A DNA stretch of 64,000 nt from Paenibacillus sp. FSL H8-0548 (GCF_038630985.1 NZ_CP152049.1:6096501-6160500); one strand, 5' to 3'; positions 17,366 through 25,799 are shown, numbered from the stretch's first letter. The notes: generated from the sequence alone by a model not told the origin. Made by a program: numbers and translations.

Positions 17366-18670
17366 TTATTTCGCTACCGATTTTCTAGCTTTTGCCCAGT
17401 TTTCGTTGTATTTGTCTAGAATAGACCGCGGATCCTTCGACAATACGAACTCCTGTACCATCGCCTCTTTCGTAATTTGCGCTTTGTTAACGATGTCCGT
17501 TGCAGCCGCGTCGTCAGCAACCGCTTCGATGTATGTCGGATTGAAGGAGTTGAACTCGGAAAGCTGTGGTACATTCGGCTCTTTATCCTTCAATACCGGG
17601 ATGAAGCCTGCGAAATCATCAAAGCCGGAATCCTCGACCATCCATTTCACGAATGCTTTGGCAGTCGCGAGGTTTTTGCTGTTTTTGTTCACGCCGTAAG
17701 CCCAGTCAGGTGCGAGCGCTACATTGGTTTTGCCGGAATTGTCATAAGGCAGCGGGAAGAAACCTACATTATCGGAAGTTGTTCCGCTGTCCGCTACCTG
17801 CGGGATAACCCAGTTGCCAAGCATGTACATCGCGAATTTGCCGCTAGCGATATCTTTCTTCGATTGCTCCCAGTTCGTCGAGTTGACGTCCGGCTCTAGA
17901 TAGCCTTTCTCATACATCGTGCGGATGATGGTCATTGCTTGACCGTAAGCATTGTCCATTGCAAAAGGTGCATCTGTGTCTTTACGCTCGTTGTTCAGGT
18001 TAGCATTGCCAGCGATTGAAGTCGCAACCTCTGACGCCCAAGGGTAAAGCGTCCATTGATCCTTAAAGTTGGAGGCTAGCGGAACGATGCCCTTCGCTTT
18101 CAGCTTCTCTGCCGCTGCGTAGAATGCATCAAGTGTCGTTGGGATTTCAGTAATGCCAGCGTCCGCGAACGCTTTCTTGTTGTACACGATGCCCGTTGTG
18201 CTTGCGCCTGCGGAAATGCCGTAAACTTTGCCGTCATGTCCTTTGTAATCTTTGAAGTAAATGCGGTCGTTCAGACCGATGTCATCGAGTGGAGCAAAAT
18301 ATTGCGGAAGCTCGGAGTTCGGAATCGTGGGAATAAGGACAACGTCTGGGAATTCGCCTGACGCGATGCGGATCTTCGTCGTTTTGTCCAAATCGGTTAC
18401 CGCTTCGAATTTCACTTCTGCATTCGGGTATTTTTCTTTAAATCGTTTCGCGTACTCTACATATTCCGTATCAATCATGTCCGTACGGTTTGTCAGGAAC
18501 GTGACGGTGCCGCTGATTTCGCTCTCTGCGCTGCCTTCGTTATTAGCATTGGCTGCATCCGTTGCTGGAGCATTTGTCGCCTCTGCTGGCTTGTTGTTGT
18601 TTCCTCCACATGCTGCCAATAGAACCACGAGCATCATAAGCGTTAAAACAGACAATAATGGCTTCTTCAT
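17366..18670 (-). CDS. Sugar-binding lipoprotein of an ABC importer
   Basis: A 434-aa family-1 extracellular solute-binding protein. Its signal peptide ends in a lipobox (VVLLAACGG, Cys near residue 21), followed by a disordered Asn/Ala-rich linker and the two-lobed binding domain. It would capture an oligosaccharide outside the membrane and hand it to the permeases at 15541-17259. First gene of the operon, with a sigma-A promoter at 18712-18740 and a LacI-type operator between promoter and start; AGGGGGAAG precedes the ATG. Confidence 0.92.
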   Translation of the reverse strand: MKKPLLSVLTLMMLVVLLAACGGNNNKPAEATNAPATDAANANNEGSAESEISGTVTFLTNRTDMIDTEYVEYAKRFKEKYPNAEVKFEAVTDLDKTTKIRIASGEFPDVVLIPTIPNSELPQYFAPLDDIGLNDRIYFKDYKGHDGKVYGISAGASTTGIVYNKKAFADAGITEIPTTLDAFYAAAEKLKAKGIVPLASNFKDQWTLYPWASEVATSIAGNANLNNERKDTDAPFAMDNAYGQAMTIIRTMYEKGYLEPDVNSTNWEQSKKDIASGKFAMYMLGNWVIPQVADSGTTSDNVGFFPLPYDNSGKTNVALAPDWAYGVNKNSKNLATAKAFVKWMVEDSGFDDFAGFIPVLKDKEPNVPQLSEFNSFNPTYIEAVADDAAATDIVNKAQITKEAMVQEFVLSKDPRSILDKYNENWAKARKSVAK

Positions 18671-18691
18671 TGTGCTTCCCCCTAATAAATA

Positions 18692-18705
18692 TGGTATCGT
18701 TTACA
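18692..18705 (-). promoter_or_regulatory. LacI/CcpA-type operator upstream of the sugar-importer operon
   Basis: On the minus strand TGTAAACGATACCA matches the cre consensus (TGWAANCGNTNWCA) at all positions but one. It lies just downstream of the -10 box and 22 bp before the start codon, a position where binding should block transcription. Either CcpA or the LacI-type protein at 19254-20303 may bind; which one cannot be told. Confidence 0.6.
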
Positions 18706-18711
18706 TTTCGA

Positions 18712-18740
18712 ATTTTAACATAATGAAACTTATAATTCAA
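18712..18740 (-). promoter_or_regulatory. Sigma-A promoter of the 18670-14198 operon
   Basis: Minus strand TTGAAT (18740-18735), 17-bp spacer, TAAAAT (18717-18712), with the operator immediately downstream. Confidence 0.65.
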
Positions 18741-18991
18741 CATATTTAAATTAATATTAACAAAAATTATATTTTTATTATTTTCAACATGGTTTCCTTA
18801 TTATCAAATTTGATAGTAAGACAGGCTTGTTTAAGCTCTACCGCAGCTCTAATTGGATTTTCGAGCTAGCTGCAATCATTAAGCACCTATAGAGATGAAG
18901 AATGCCGCCTTTTTGAGGATTTTGATTTTCTTATTGAGATAGATGCCAATACTTTATAAAAATATAAAAAAGTTTCCGTGTTTGTCTAATA

Positions 18992-19025
18992 AAAATCCCC
19001 TTTACCGTGTGGTAAAGGGGATTTT
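18992..19025 (-). terminator. Perfect 15-bp-stem hairpin, likely terminator
   Basis: Arms AAAATCCCCTTTACC and GGTAAAGGGGATTTT pair perfectly around GTGT. Both flanks are A/T rich, so it can work in either direction. It is the leftmost of four hairpins in the 583-bp gene-free stretch between 18671 and 19253. Confidence 0.7.
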
Positions 19026-19072
19026 ATCCGCTATTTATAGTAATCAGCCGCTCCACAAGGTGAGACGACTAT

Positions 19073-19094
19073 GTCGTCCTTGTCTAAGGACGAC
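19073..19094. repeat. Perfect 9-bp-stem hairpin
   Basis: GTCGTCCTT-GTCT-AAGGACGAC, with no T tract on either side. Second of the four hairpins downstream of the LacI-type gene; role unknown. Confidence 0.6.
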
Positions 19095-19154
19095 AAGTTT
19101 CTTGCAAAAATATAGGCGAAGTATAGATGTGAGGCTCATACTTTCCTATATGTT

Positions 19155-19213
19155 AAAAAAGCTGCCTATCAAAGACTTCGGAGGTTTGTGACCTCCTGGT
19201 CCTTAAAGGCAGC
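19155..19213 (-). terminator. Nested hairpin with T tract, terminator of the LacI-type gene
   Basis: Outer arms GCTGCCT (19161-19167) and AGGCAGC (19207-19213) enclose an inner perfect GGAGGT/ACCTCC hairpin (19180-19196). On the minus strand it ends in TTTTTT, so it should end transcription from the regulator gene 41 bp upstream. Confidence 0.7.
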
Positions 19214-19227
19214 AAATAGACATAGAC

Positions 19228-19256
19228 GGCTAATCAGGCACTTCGGCCTTTGATTA
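19228..19256 (-). repeat. Hairpin overlapping the LacI-type stop codon
   Basis: TAATCA...TGATTA arms with an inner AGGC/GCCT pair. The stem starts inside the stop codon of the regulator gene, so the mRNA 3' end can fold right at the end of translation. Confidence 0.5.
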
Positions 19257-20303
19257 GACATTGTCCAATATTGCAACCGAAGCGCGCTTGATAAGCTGCG
19301 TGGACAGCAACACATGCTCCGGCGTTACGTCCGGTTTCTCAATACGGCGCAAAATCATCTGGGCAGCGCGGCTGCCGATGTCGGCTTTGGGCACGCGTAC
19401 CGTTGTCAGCTTCGGTGACATGATTTCTGTCAGCGTTAAATCGTCAAAGCCGATAACCGAAATATCTCCAGGACAGCTTATGCCCCAGTCGCCGAGCAGC
19501 TTGAGCGATTCGAATGCGGTGAGATCATTCGCACAGAACAGCGCGGTCACCGGCTGATCTGCTTTCACGAATCGGCTTAGCCCCTTCGCAAATTCGTCCG
19601 CTACGTACATGCCCGTGCCGCTTACCCCGACGCCTTCAATCGTAACCGCTGTGGCGCTACTTGTGCTCTTACGATTGAAATCGCGAATCGCTTCCTCAAA
19701 GCCCCGGCTCCTCTCCCGAAAGCTCCATGATGTATCCGCATCGCCGACAAAGCCTAGCTTTACATGGCCAGATTCAAGCAGATGGTTCGTCGCCTGATAG
19801 GCGCCAAGAAAGTTGTTGGCAAGTACATGGTCAATCGACGAATCAAGCAGGTTCGCGTCAACCATGACATAAGGAAAATCCGTTGCCGCTAACGCTTGTA
19901 TATAGCTGTCTGGCAGATGGCCCATGACGATGGCACCGTCCACCTTCTTCTCGTAAATGCTCGAAGGCAGCCCATCCTTCGGCGACAACGAAATTTCGAT
20001 GCTGGAGAGTATCATGCTGAAGCTATGGTTAGCTAGTTCCTTCTCAATACCGTGTATGACCTTGCCCCAATACTCCATGTCGTCCAAATACGCACGCGGC
20101 ATCAGCACAGCAAGATTGCCCGTGCGCGAAGCCGGAATCGTCTTGCGCGACGATTTCATACGATAGCCCATTTCCTCCGCCTTCGCCCATATCGTTTCCT
20201 TGGTTACATCATTAACAGCGGGATCATTGGACAACGCTTTGGATACGAGCGCTTTGGACACGCCCAGCTCATCCGCGATTAGTTGCAGCGTAATTTTTTT
20301 CAT
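19254..20303 (-). CDS. LacI-family transcriptional regulator
   Basis: A 349-aa LacI/GalR-type regulator. The N-terminal helix-turn-helix reads KKITLQLIADELGVSKALVS, followed by the hinge and a periplasmic-binding-like sugar-sensing domain (about 60-345) with MVDANLLDSSIDHV and VIGFDDLTLTEIMSP. It probably represses the importer/GH5 operon at 18670-14198, upstream of which an operator-like site is found, until an oligosaccharide binds. The start at 20303 places the helix-turn-helix at the very N-terminus as usual; its ribosome binding site is weak, and an upstream start at 20333 is possible. Confidence 0.88.
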   Translation of the reverse strand: MKKITLQLIADELGVSKALVSKALSNDPAVNDVTKETIWAKAEEMGYRMKSSRKTIPASRTGNLAVLMPRAYLDDMEYWGKVIHGIEKELANHSFSMILSSIEISLSPKDGLPSSIYEKKVDGAIVMGHLPDSYIQALAATDFPYVMVDANLLDSSIDHVLANNFLGAYQATNHLLESGHVKLGFVGDADTSWSFRERSRGFEEAIRDFNRKSTSSATAVTIEGVGVSGTGMYVADEFAKGLSRFVKADQPVTALFCANDLTAFESLKLLGDWGISCPGDISVIGFDDLTLTEIMSPKLTTVRVPKADIGSRAAQMILRRIEKPDVTPEHVLLSTQLIKRASVAILDNV

Positions 20304-20891
20304 GTCCTGCGTTTCCGTCCTTTCAACTGCCATACTCTATTTTAAACAATAGAACTTTTTTCAACATTTTTCAATAAAAATTCTTTAATCTCTCGTTAAA
20401 TTTAAGTATTTTCCATTATTCAGAACAATAATCCCTCTGGCAATTTGCTGAACATCGCTGTCGTGCATAAAAATCCTCTAGGATGAAAACACGCTGGGGG
20501 CACTGAGTGAAGCATCCTTCTCCCAACATACGGTATCAGGTTTTCATTATTTCTCCTGTCAACCGTATGGGGAGCGTATCACTTTTGTGCCACCCTCTCA
20601 TCAGATGGAATTAGTGGCCGATAATGGTCATTTCTTGCGAATAAGAACGCATAGGTGCTTATGGTGGTACAGTTCGAGGTATTCTTGGGTGATAAGCACA
20701 TATATGCGCTTATGATGTAGAATTAGTGGCGGGTTATGGTCATTTCGTGCGGATAAGAACGCATAGGTGCTTATGGTGGTACAGTTGGAGGTATTCTTAT
20801 GTGATAAGCACATATATGTAGCTAGAATAAAAAGTGGACACCTCATAAGAGTAGACAGATAATAAACAACAAAGAGGAAGAGGTGTCTAGT

Positions 20892-21188
20892 ATGGGTGAG
20901 AGCAGACAACGGTATAGTGAGGACTTTAAAGAAAAGACCGTCCAGTACATTCAAGAGCAGACGAAAAGTGTGCCACAGATAGCAGAAGAACTAAACATCC
21001 CAGCGGGAACGTTACATCAATGGTTAGCGAAACATCGTAAGTTTGAAAACGAACCGCTCGTCGATCGCGAAGCCATCCGTCAAAAAGATTATAAAATCGA
21101 GGAGCAGGCCACCGAAATTGAGGATCTTAAAGAAGAGATCGCGATTCTAAAAAAGGCCATGCACATCTTCAGCAAAGAAAGGAACTAA
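20892..21188 (+). CDS. IS3-family transposase OrfA
   Basis: A 98-aa OrfA with an N-terminal helix-turn-helix of the transposase-8 type (RYSEDFKEKTVQYI, then NIPAGTLHQWLAKH) and a C-terminal leucine-zipper-like coiled coil (IEEQATEIEDLKEEIAILKK). It binds the element's ends and regulates transposition. A slippery heptamer A AAA AAG at 21149-21155 allows a -1 shift into orfB to make the full OrfAB transposase. GAGGTG precedes the ATG. Confidence 0.9.
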   Translation: MGESRQRYSEDFKEKTVQYIQEQTKSVPQIAEELNIPAGTLHQWLAKHRKFENEPLVDREAIRQKDYKIEEQATEIEDLKEEIAILKKAMHIFSKERN

Positions 21189-21235
21189 GGTTCCAGTTTG
21201 TCGAAGATCATCGCTCCGAGTTTCGACTAGAGAAG

Positions 21236-22063
21236 ATGTGCACCCTACTTGAAGTATCACGGAGTGGCTACTACAAATGGCAGCAGGAGAAGGCAAAAGA
21301 AAATAGTTACCAAAGGCGTCGAAAGACGCTACTGGCGCGCATTACTTGGCTTTTTTTGGATCATTGCAGCCGATACGGTGCTCCAAAAATCACAAATTTG
21401 CTTAGACGAGAGGGATGGCGTGTGTCCGAACGCCTTGTTGGCAGCCTCATGAATGAGAGCGGACTACGGTCATGCGTGTCAAAGAAATTTAGAGTAACAA
21501 CGACAGACTCTAACCATAACGAACCCATTGCGCCAAACGTGCTTAACCAGAATTTTAAGACAACAGCTCCAAACAAAATATGGGTAACGGACATCACATA
21601 CGTACCGTGCCGCGAAGGCCGCTTGTATCTCGCTAGCGTTATGGATCTCTACACGCGCAAGATTGTAGGTTGGAAGCTCGGTGACCGCATGACCACAGAT
21701 TTGGTACTGGCTGCATTAGACCAGGCTTATGAAGCTAAGAAACCGAGCAAAGGACTGATCCACCACTCTGATCGGGGTTCCCAGTATGCCTCGGAAGAAT
21801 ACCGCAAGCGTTTAAAAAAGTATCGTATGCGGGCAAGTATGAGCCGGAAAGGCAATTGTTACGATAACGCCTGCATTGAGTCGTTCCACAGTGTACTGAA
21901 GAAAGAGTTTATTTACTGTACGCGTTTTAGAACAAAGGCCCAAGCACAACAAGAGATGTTTGAGTACATTGAGCTCTTTTACAACCGAAAGATAATCCAT
22001 GGTTCTTTAGGCTACGAATCGCCGGACCGTTTTGAGGAAATGTACTACAAAAAGATTAGCTAA
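21236..22063 (+). CDS. IS3-family transposase OrfB (DDE integrase core)
   Basis: The open frame from the first ATG is 275 aa and contains an HTH_21 segment and an rve integrase core with the DDE residues visible: D in WVTDITYVP, D in HHSDRGSQY, and E in NACIESFHSVLKKE. Homology continues upstream of this ATG in the same frame (FQFVEDHRSEFRLEKM), showing that the natural product is the OrfAB fusion made by -1 frameshifting from orfA. The frame is intact, so the element may still be active. Confidence 0.9.
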   Translation: MCTLLEVSRSGYYKWQQEKAKENSYQRRRKTLLARITWLFLDHCSRYGAPKITNLLRREGWRVSERLVGSLMNESGLRSCVSKKFRVTTTDSNHNEPIAPNVLNQNFKTTAPNKIWVTDITYVPCREGRLYLASVMDLYTRKIVGWKLGDRMTTDLVLAALDQAYEAKKPSKGLIHHSDRGSQYASEEYRKRLKKYRMRASMSRKGNCYDNACIESFHSVLKKEFIYCTRFRTKAQAQQEMFEYIELFYNRKIIHGSLGYESPDRFEEMYYKKIS

Positions 22064-22282
22064 ATACTCTTATTGCGTGTCTACTTTCTTGACAGAGGTC
22101 CAATATGCGCTTATGATGTAGAATTAGTGGCGGGTTATGGTCATTTCGTGCGGATAAGAACACATAGGTGCTTAAAGCCGCAGCACATCAGGCATTCTTA
22201 TGTGATAGGCACATATATGTGCTTATCTGGTGGAGCGAGCAATACAAGTAAGCTTGCGTTGCATGCAATTCAAACTCAAAAG

Positions 22283-22324
22283 GGGTCTCCCTTTCAGTAG
22301 ATTTATCTACTGAAAGGGAGACCC
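22283..22324 (-). terminator. Perfect 20-bp-stem hairpin downstream of the GMC gene
   Basis: Arms GGGTCTCCCTTTCAGTAGAT and its exact reverse complement, loop TT. On the minus strand the stem is followed by CCTTTTGAG, a weak T tract. It is about 87 bp past the GMC oxidoreductase stop. Confidence 0.6.
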
Positions 22325-22410
22325 TCTCTGCTAACTGGTATTTTAATATGACTTTAGCAAGCTAATCATAATTGCCTTATTGGTCATCCTAATATGAAAC
22401 AAACCTGTCG

Positions 22411-24543
22411 CTATCCTTGCTTCACTAGGTTTTCTGCCGTGCGGAAGGCCAGTGCAAGAATCGTCAACACCGGGTTAACTCCGCCATTTGTTACGTGCAA
22501 GGATCCATCACTCACCCAAAGATTATCGTATCCGTGTATGCGCCCCGAGGGATCGGTGACGGATATCAATGGGTCTTCCCCCATACGGAGAGTTCCCGCC
22601 TGATGCTGCCCGGCACTAAGCCCCCCACCTGGCCTTGTTTGCCAAACGCGACGTGCCCCGGCAGCCCAAAGCCAATTCTCCGCTTGTTCTGCCAGCATGC
22701 CCGCAGCACGAAGCGACTCGGGATGAACGCTTCCAGATAGTTGAGCCACAGGCAAGCCGAAACGATCTTTGACCGAACGCGAAAGCAGCACTCTTGACTC
22801 TGGTGTCGGAATTTCTTGAATTGGACCTTGAATTTGACCAGTGCGCAAGTAAGTCTCACGCATAGTATCCTTGCCTGCGCTCCCCCATCGCGCCGCATCC
22901 GGTGCAAGTGCCCGGTACCAGTGAATGAGCGGTATGCGGGTGAACTCGTTGGCAAGAAACCCGCCCCCGATAATCCCGGCTCCGTTATCGTGGTCAAACC
23001 GAAAGGTCGCAATGCTCACTCCCGGTCCAAGACCGTCTTGAATCGGTTCATCAAAGAGGCCGTAGGCACCTGAATAGACATGGCCCTGCAGGTTCCGACC
23101 GACTTGTCCGTTCCGGTTGCCTATCCCGTTAGGTTCCGAATCACTTGCGGAATTGAGAAGGAGGCGTGCGCTTTCAATGGCTCCTGCTGCAACCACCACA
23201 TGCCCTGCACGGATTTGCCGGCGCTGGATCGAGCCTGCCACTTCCTGCACAAGGCGAACGCCAGTAGCATGCTTTCCTCCCTCGGTGTCGATGCGTTCGA
23301 CCATTGTATCGCAGATCAGGTCGTAGTTGCCGGTAGCGATAGCCCTCACCAGCATCGTGTTGTGACCGCCATTTTTGCTGTTGGTCGGGCAGGCAAACCC
23401 GACACACTGGCCGCATCTCCCGCAGGCTGGTCGTCCGTCGCGCTCCACCGAATTGATGAGGAGAGGAACCGGCCCCGCTTCCCATCCCAGCTTCGCTGCT
23501 CCCCGAGCCAAGTATTCGGCTTCCAGCGTCAGCGATAGCGCCGGCATAGGATAAGGGCGTCGCCGTTCGCCTCGTCCATGATGGGCATTCCCATCGCCAG
23601 AAACGCCGACTTCCCACTCGGCACGCTCGTAATAGGGCTCGAGTTCGTCATACCCAAACGGCCAGTCGCTTAATGAGCTCCCTTCAGGAACCCCATACCG
23701 AGTCGCCATTCGAAAATCATCCCGATGAAATCGCCACGCTTGTGCCCCATAGACCCGTGTTCCGCCGCCTGCCGTCATCGCATTATTATGATAGTCCCCT
23801 TCAAAGGGGACGGTGATTCGCTCGGTACCGTCGGCCAATACGATTGTGCGAGGGTTACCTTCCATGCTTGGCCCGGTATTATGACCGTATTTGCTTAAAC
23901 GATGGTTCCGTAGATGATCGCTGCCGATCTGATTGTAGCGAAGCCAGCTTCCACGTTCAACGACGAGAACACGAAGTCCAGCTTCAGCCAGCATTGCCGC
24001 CGCTACCGAGCCCCCGGCACCAGCACCCACGACGATCACATCATACTCGTCTCGAAGCTGGCCCAAGGCCCGCTCTGTCAACTCGGTTTCTGGGACCGGT
24101 GCCTCGCTCTCTGAGACGGGGCCTGGACGAAATCCGATCATCTCCCACGACTTGCCCTCATGATTCCCACCAGCCTCAGGACTTCCATAGTAACCTTCTA
24201 TGACCAAGCCTAATAGAGTCTCAAAGAAGCGTTTGGACGAAATGGGCCAGTCCCGAAAACGCTCTTGCTGGACGTCGTGCAGCAGTCCATCTTGCTCATG
24301 AGCCGACAGCTCTGAAAAGTGTTTGCGATAGAGAACGAACGCTTCTGCATCCAATGCTCGAAGTCCGGGGTCTATTACATCCATCCAGGTAGCGACATCC
24401 TCGCCTGCGCATCGTTCCAGGTAGACAAGAGCACCCGCCTCGGTCGCCGATGGCCAAGCATCCTTTGGAATCAGCCGATCTGCAACCGCTTTCAGAATAC
24501 TGTGAAGTTCATTTAAATTATATTTTGAATCGCTGTTCTTCAT
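22411..24543 (-). CDS. GMC-type FAD oxidoreductase fused to a gluconate 2-dehydrogenase subunit-3-like domain
   Basis: A 710-aa protein. Residues about 8-135 resemble gluconate 2-dehydrogenase subunit 3. From about 165 a GMC-family flavoprotein begins with the dinucleotide motif VVGAGAGGSVAAAML (Gly cluster at 172-177) and ends with the conserved HQAGTLRMG and GGVNPVLTILALAFRTA segments. A cysteine cluster (CGRCGQCVGFACP, near 375) is typical of the sorbitol/gluconate dehydrogenase branch. It should oxidise a sugar or polyol alcohol group. No Tat or Sec signal is seen and no cytochrome subunit is adjacent, so its electron acceptor and location are uncertain. Normally the two parts are separate subunits. 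Confidence 0.88.
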   Translation of the reverse strand: MKNSDSKYNLNELHSILKAVADRLIPKDAWPSATEAGALVYLERCAGEDVATWMDVIDPGLRALDAEAFVLYRKHFSELSAHEQDGLLHDVQQERFRDWPISSKRFFETLLGLVIEGYYGSPEAGGNHEGKSWEMIGFRPGPVSESEAPVPETELTERALGQLRDEYDVIVVGAGAGGSVAAAMLAEAGLRVLVVERGSWLRYNQIGSDHLRNHRLSKYGHNTGPSMEGNPRTIVLADGTERITVPFEGDYHNNAMTAGGGTRVYGAQAWRFHRDDFRMATRYGVPEGSSLSDWPFGYDELEPYYERAEWEVGVSGDGNAHHGRGERRRPYPMPALSLTLEAEYLARGAAKLGWEAGPVPLLINSVERDGRPACGRCGQCVGFACPTNSKNGGHNTMLVRAIATGNYDLICDTMVERIDTEGGKHATGVRLVQEVAGSIQRRQIRAGHVVVAAGAIESARLLLNSASDSEPNGIGNRNGQVGRNLQGHVYSGAYGLFDEPIQDGLGPGVSIATFRFDHDNGAGIIGGGFLANEFTRIPLIHWYRALAPDAARWGSAGKDTMRETYLRTGQIQGPIQEIPTPESRVLLSRSVKDRFGLPVAQLSGSVHPESLRAAGMLAEQAENWLWAAGARRVWQTRPGGGLSAGQHQAGTLRMGEDPLISVTDPSGRIHGYDNLWVSDGSLHVTNGGVNPVLTILALAFRTAENLVKQG

Positions 24544-24753
24544 ATACGTTCACCGCCTAGTGAGATTTGGCTACTTAACATTTAGTCTAACACGTGCCTT
24601 CGGCTCTCGCTAGACAGTTATAATTGAATATAGCTATTTTTTACTCTTGTCAATTTGTAATTTAGAAGAAGATAATAACAGTGTAGACCGAAATGGTTGC
24701 TGATTAGCCTAAAATATGAACTGCCATAACGTACTAGAGAGGAACGCAATTAA

Positions 24754-25176
24754 ATGAAAATTTCAGTTGCAACCGTTAAGGACTATGAATGGATAAGAAA
24801 CCGGGACCCCCATCTCGAGGAGAAATTAATATTACCGAAGATCAGGGAGAGGGAAATCTACTTAGTACAAGATGAAAGCGATGCAATACTAGGATGGATG
24901 CGTTACGGGTATTTTTGGGATAACACTCCGTTTATGAATATGATTTGGATCGAAGAACCTTATCGAAAGAGAGGACTCGGGAAATATGTGGTTGAATTTT
25001 GGGAACAGGAGATGAAACAACAAGGTTTTATGCTGGTCATGACTTCTACCCAAGCTGATGAGGATGCTCAACATTTTTATAGAAGACTAGGCTACAGAGA
25101 TGCGGGTTGCTTAATACTCGATACCCAGCCATTAGAAATTATCTTTACAAAAAAACTGAGCTGCGAGAAACGTTAG
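24754..25176 (+). CDS. GNAT-family N-acetyltransferase
   Basis: A 140-aa single-domain GNAT enzyme. The acetyl-CoA-binding motif A is EEPYRKRGLGKYVVEFWEQE (R/Q-x-x-G-x-G form), and motif B ends with HFYRRLGYRDAG. It should transfer an acetyl group to an amine on an unknown small molecule or protein. GAGAGGAACG precedes the ATG; an intrinsic terminator follows at 25195. It stands alone. Confidence 0.88.
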   Translation: MKISVATVKDYEWIRNRDPHLEEKLILPKIREREIYLVQDESDAILGWMRYGYFWDNTPFMNMIWIEEPYRKRGLGKYVVEFWEQEMKQQGFMLVMTSTQADEDAQHFYRRLGYRDAGCLILDTQPLEIIFTKKLSCEKR

Positions 25177-25194
25177 TTGAATAATTAGCATTGT

Positions 25195-25222
25195 TGAGCA
25201 GGCTTCGATAGCCTGCTCATTT
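25195..25222 (+). terminator. Terminator after the GNAT gene
   Basis: TGAGCAGGCT / AGCCTGCTCA stem with a TCGAT loop, followed by TTTC. Confidence 0.7.
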
Positions 25223-25318
25223 CATTAAACGAACGGGCAGCAACGCAACCTTTTATCGCAGATATCGTCTAAATTATTACATATTCAGGATTCATAAACG
25301 AGGTGAGCTAATAATAGA

Positions 25319-25435
25319 ATGAAAAAACGAATTTTACTTTTTGTTGGTATTATTGTGTTCGTGGCAATTATCGGTGCTATTACATTGCATAATTTTGCTA
25401 CAAACCTAGGCGAAAGCTACAATCAAATAGGTTGA
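25319..25435 (+). CDS. Small single-span membrane protein, 38 aa
   Basis: A short frame starting MKKRILLFVGIIVFVAIIG: two lysines and an arginine, then one hydrophobic helix of about 20 residues, then a short polar tail ending SYNQIG. GAGGTGAG lies upstream of the ATG and an intrinsic terminator follows about 50 bp after the stop, so it looks like a real small gene. It could be a small membrane regulator or a lone signal-anchored peptide; no family was recognised. Confidence 0.5.
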   Translation: MKKRILLFVGIIVFVAIIGAITLHNFATNLGESYNQIG

Positions 25436-25485
25436 TGGGAAAAGAGGACTTACCAATCCTGGCGTTAAGCTACACATCCATGACG

Positions 25486-25513
25486 AAGCTGCCGACATGA
25501 TCGGCAGCTTTTC
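25486..25513 (+). terminator. Intrinsic terminator
   Basis: AAGCTGCCGA / TCGGCAGCTT 10-bp stem with a CATGA loop, followed by TTTT. It follows the 38-aa membrane protein gene. Confidence 0.75.
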
Positions 25514-25595
25514 GCTAACCTAACGGACAGGATAATTCGAACTTCCAAGGTCGCCAACTTATGGTAATATATAAAAACAAAAAAACTAAGAGGTG

Positions 25596-25799
25596 ATGGT
25601 CATAAAGTTTGAATATACTGTCTTGAGAAAGCAGGATGATATATACGGTGTTAAATATTTTTTGGATGAAAGTGAACACTTTCCAAAATACAACGATATC
25701 TCCCTCATAAGAGTTTTAAATATTCTTGGAGATCAAGGATGGGAATTGGTAGTCAAAGAAAACCAAAGTTCATATATTCTTAAACGTTTGTTGAAATAG
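25596..25799 (+). CDS. DUF4177-like small protein
   Basis: A 67-aa soluble protein. The beginning (IKFEYTVLRK) and the end (LNILGDQGWELVV...YILKR) fit the DUF4177 pattern of a beta strand, a helix with LN-LG-GWELV and a final strand. The function of that family is unknown. AAGAGGTG sits very close to the ATG at 25596, and a GTG at 25593 is an alternative start. It stands alone between two intergenic stretches. Confidence 0.6.
   Translation: MVIKFEYTVLRKQDDIYGVKYFLDESEHFPKYNDISLIRVLNILGDQGWELVVKENQSSYILKRLLK

Larger units (their letters stand above)
20817..22102 (+). mobile_element. IS3-family insertion sequence, complete
   Basis: About 1286 bp, TG at the left and CA at the right end, with terminal regions sharing AAAGT(G/A)GACAC and ATAAG in inverted orientation. 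It carries orfA and orfB in the -1 frame arrangement typical of IS3 elements. The flanks are ATA on both sides (20814-20816 and 22103-22105), a likely 3-bp target duplication; a 5-bp ATATG duplication reads equally well. Removing the IS and one ATA restores an exact 112-bp repeat unit. Confidence 0.85.
20608..22230. repeat. Three copies of a 112-bp tandem repeat, split by an IS
   Basis: Copy 1 runs 20608-20719, copy 2 20720-20816 plus 22106-22120 (interrupted by the IS), copy 3 from 22121 to about 22230. The period is exactly 112 bp; copies differ by scattered substitutions, copy 3 most. Each unit holds two related imperfect palindromes of the form ATAAG...CATA...GCTTAT, the second being ATAAGCACATATATGCGCTTAT-like. 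The adjoining stretch 20304-20607 shows only a weak ATACGGT/ACCGTAT inverted pair and the regulator's upstream region. Confidence 0.85.

Noticed and set aside
20628..20954. 108-codon minus-strand frame across the 112-bp repeats
   Set aside because: Its repeats simply mirror the DNA repeat, it crosses the IS boundary and has no ribosome binding site.
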